Assembly (NCBI GenBank): GCA_029259725.1
Contig: JAJDER010000015.1
Coordinates: forward strand, 1-43,681
DNA length: 43,681 bases
Direction: 5' to 3'
From: Planctomycetota bacterium
GTDB lineage: Bacteria > Planctomycetota > B15-G4
Shown: one piece after another, positions 42,163 through 43,681 of the stretch
How positions within the stretch are numbered: position 1 is the first letter of the stretch
How the letters are laid out: each line of letters starts with the position of its first letter
Translations under genes and position numbers: made by a program
The notes under the pieces: model-generated
Told to the model about the DNA's origin: nothing
The model's input: only the letters and a program-made list of their open reading frames with translations
The model's database searches: none

Positions 42163-43681
42163 ATGGGGATGCAGCAGGCGCCGTCGGGCGGGGGGCGCAC
42201 GATCGTCACCGTCGGACTCGTGGAGCCGGCGCCCGAGGATCCGCGCACGGAGCAGGTCTGGGAGCGCGTCGCCGGCGCCATGGCCGCGGGGGCGTTCCGC
42301 AATGTCTTCGACGAAGACCTCACGCCGCTCGCCGTGGAGCGCCCCCTCTTTCCGCGGCCCCACCCGCTCGCCAACTTCGGCATCGTGACGCTGCTCGGCG
42401 ACGTGCGCGCGTGGGAGTGCGAGGCGCCACCCTCGACGACGACCGTCAACGAAGCCCTGCAGCTGCTGCGGCAAGAACTCTCCGAGCTGATCGCGGCGAA
42501 CGTCACGCTGCTCGCCGCCATCACCTCCGTCGGCGACCACGACGCGGCCGTCGCCTTCGCCGAGGAGTTCGGTGAGCGCGTGGACAGCGTGAGAGAGAGC
42601 GCCCCGCGGGGCGTGATCCCGTTCGGATCCTCGTGCCCCGCAACACGCATCTACGTCGGCAACCTGCCGTCGACGACCTCGGCACAGGACCTCACCCGAT
42701 GGTTCTCGAGGTTCGGTCCCGTGGTCGACGTCTCCTTGGTCACGGACCGGGACACCGGCCACCCGCGTGGTTTCGGATACATCGAGATGAACGAACCCGA
42801 GGCCCGGCTCGCGATCGAGGCGCTGCACGGCGCGCCGGTGGATGACCGGAGCATCGTCGTCGACGAAGTCCCCGCCGTGCCTCGACATCGGGACCGCGAA
42901 CTCGCCGCGCCGCCTCGATTCGGCTTCGACCCCCCGGCGCCCTCGCCAACCCCGGCGCCCGCGCCACCCGCGCCACCCCCGCCCGAGGACGCCGGCAGCG
43001 ACGGCCCGGCGGACGACGATGTCACCGACGAGGAGTTGCTGGAACTCGTCGAATCGGAGGCCAGGCCGCTCCTGGACGCCTACGAGTACGAGGAGGCCGC
43101 GGACGAAGCCGCCGCTCCCGACGACACCGACGAGCCGCCACGCGTCGCGCACGCACGCGTCGAATGCCCGCACGAGGTGGTGGTCGAGACCCCCTTCACG
43201 TTGATCGTCGGGCTGGCGAAGACGCCGACGCCGGGCACCATCTCCGGGCCGATGCCCCTGCCCGACGCGACGCACGGCGCCTACACCCTCGACGTCCGCA
43301 TCCTCGCCCACGGCTTCACGCCGGGTGACGGCGCGCTGCTCCACCACGCGCTCCCGGTCACGGCGGCCGCGCCCCATCCATCCGTGACCCTGCCGTTGAC
43401 GGCGCTCCGCGATCCCGTGCTGGTCGCCGCGCGCCAGATCCAGGTCGTGTACGCGGTCGACGGCCAGGTCATCGGCGTCGCCGTGCGCCCGGTCCAGGTG
43501 GTCGAGCAGAGCGACGACCTCGGCGACACGCCCGCGCCCACCGGCGGCGGCCGGATCACCGTCCCCACCGCCGCCGAGCCCGCCGACCTCACCGTGACCA
43601 TCGGCGTCGGCGCCGCGGGCCCGGGTTCGTTGCAGTGGTCGATGGTCTCGCCGCACGACGACCTGCCGCTGCCCGCGGACG
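42163..43681 (+). CDS. Multidomain protein with embedded RRM (3' end cut by window edge)
   Basis: 506 codons from ATG 42163 (AGGAA four bases upstream; an ATG two codons later is equivalent), open to the right edge. Residues 1-155 are an unrecognised domain (TIVTVGLVEPAPEDPRTEQV... LLRQELSELIAANVTLLAA). Residues 161-237 are a clear RNA-recognition motif, with RNP2 IYVGNL (163-168) and RNP1 RGFGYIEM (202-209), aromatic positions kept. A Pro-rich then acidic linker (250-327) follows. From ~330 a beta-rich region starts (RVECPHEVVVETPFTLIVG, then VQVVYAVDGQVIGVA as ...QIQVVYAVDGQVIG...), also unrecognised. Bacterial RRMs are usually stand-alone proteins of 80-110 residues, so this fusion is unusual. 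An effector domain may lie beyond the edge. Confidence 0.82.
   Translation, partial: MGMQQAPSGGGRTIVTVGLVEPAPEDPRTEQVWERVAGAMAAGAFRNVFDEDLTPLAVERPLFPRPHPLANFGIVTLLGDVRAWECEAPPSTTTVNEALQLLRQELSELIAANVTLLAAITSVGDHDAAVAFAEEFGERVDSVRESAPRGVIPFGSSCPATRIYVGNLPSTTSAQDLTRWFSRFGPVVDVSLVTDRDTGHPRGFGYIEMNEPEARLAIEALHGAPVDDRSIVVDEVPAVPRHRDRELAAPPRFGFDPPAPSPTPAPAPPAPPPPEDAGSDGPADDDVTDEELLELVESEARPLLDAYEYEEAADEAAAPDDTDEPPRVAHARVECPHEVVVETPFTLIVGLAKTPTPGTISGPMPLPDATHGAYTLDVRILAHGFTPGDGALLHHALPVTAAAPHPSVTLPLTALRDPVLVAARQIQVVYAVDGQVIGVAVRPVQVVEQSDDLGDTPAPTGGGRITVPTAAEPADLTVTIGVGAAGPGSLQWSMVSPHDDLPLPAD

Overview
The window is about 70% G+C, with very strong G/C preference at third codon positions. It carries secreted beta-propeller and VCBS/FG-GAP giants, PKD proteins, a PknB-type kinase with a C-terminal WD40 sensor, an ECF sigma factor of the planctomycete type and many lipoproteins. 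That mix points to a marine-type member of the Planctomycetota. The phylum call rests on gene content only; no rRNA or marker gene is present. I saw no tRNA, rRNA, CRISPR array or intact mobile element.

Region 1 (1-7615, minus strand) is a surface-polysaccharide operon with overlapping or nearly abutting genes. In transcription order it holds a GT2 glycosyltransferase, an ABC-2 (Wzm-like) export permease, a radical SAM protein with an N-terminal SPASM-like cysteine cluster, an asparagine synthetase B, and a GT4 glycosyltransferase cut by the left edge. The matching ABC ATPase is not in the window.

Region 2 (7680-17405, minus strand) holds four large exported proteins: an SBBP-repeat propeller overlapping a galactose/glyoxal-oxidase-like copper radical oxidase, and two VCBS-repeat proteins of 638 and 971 residues.

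Region 3 (17861-23063) holds an M28 metallopeptidase, a small lipoprotein, a protein joining a TIR domain to a membrane span and secretin/STN-like modules, and a DoxX-type membrane protein. The TIR gene lies between two decayed gene fragments. One resembles the M28 peptidase and the other the phosphate permease, and both have intact or nearly intact relatives elsewhere in the window.

Region 4 (23067-33135) holds a WD40 receptor kinase, a 1230-residue FG-GAP protein followed by a HEAT-like exported protein, an ECF sigma factor, and a PiT phosphate permease whose first codons appear frameshifted.

Region 5 (33379-43681) holds small proteins and lipoproteins, a PKD/propeller protein, a VOC-like miniprotein, a DinB-like protein, a third VCBS protein, a GrpB-family protein, and at the right edge an incomplete gene with a eukaryote-like RRM inside a larger multidomain protein.

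Two themes stand out. First, five otherwise unrelated exported proteins end in the same kind of C-terminal module of about 110-130 residues, probably a sorting or anchoring tag. Second, there are two candidate signalling or conflict proteins with unusual architectures: TIR-TM-STN and the RRM fusion. A TAGRCT/TAGAAT hexamer recurs upstream of many start codons and may be the local -10 element.
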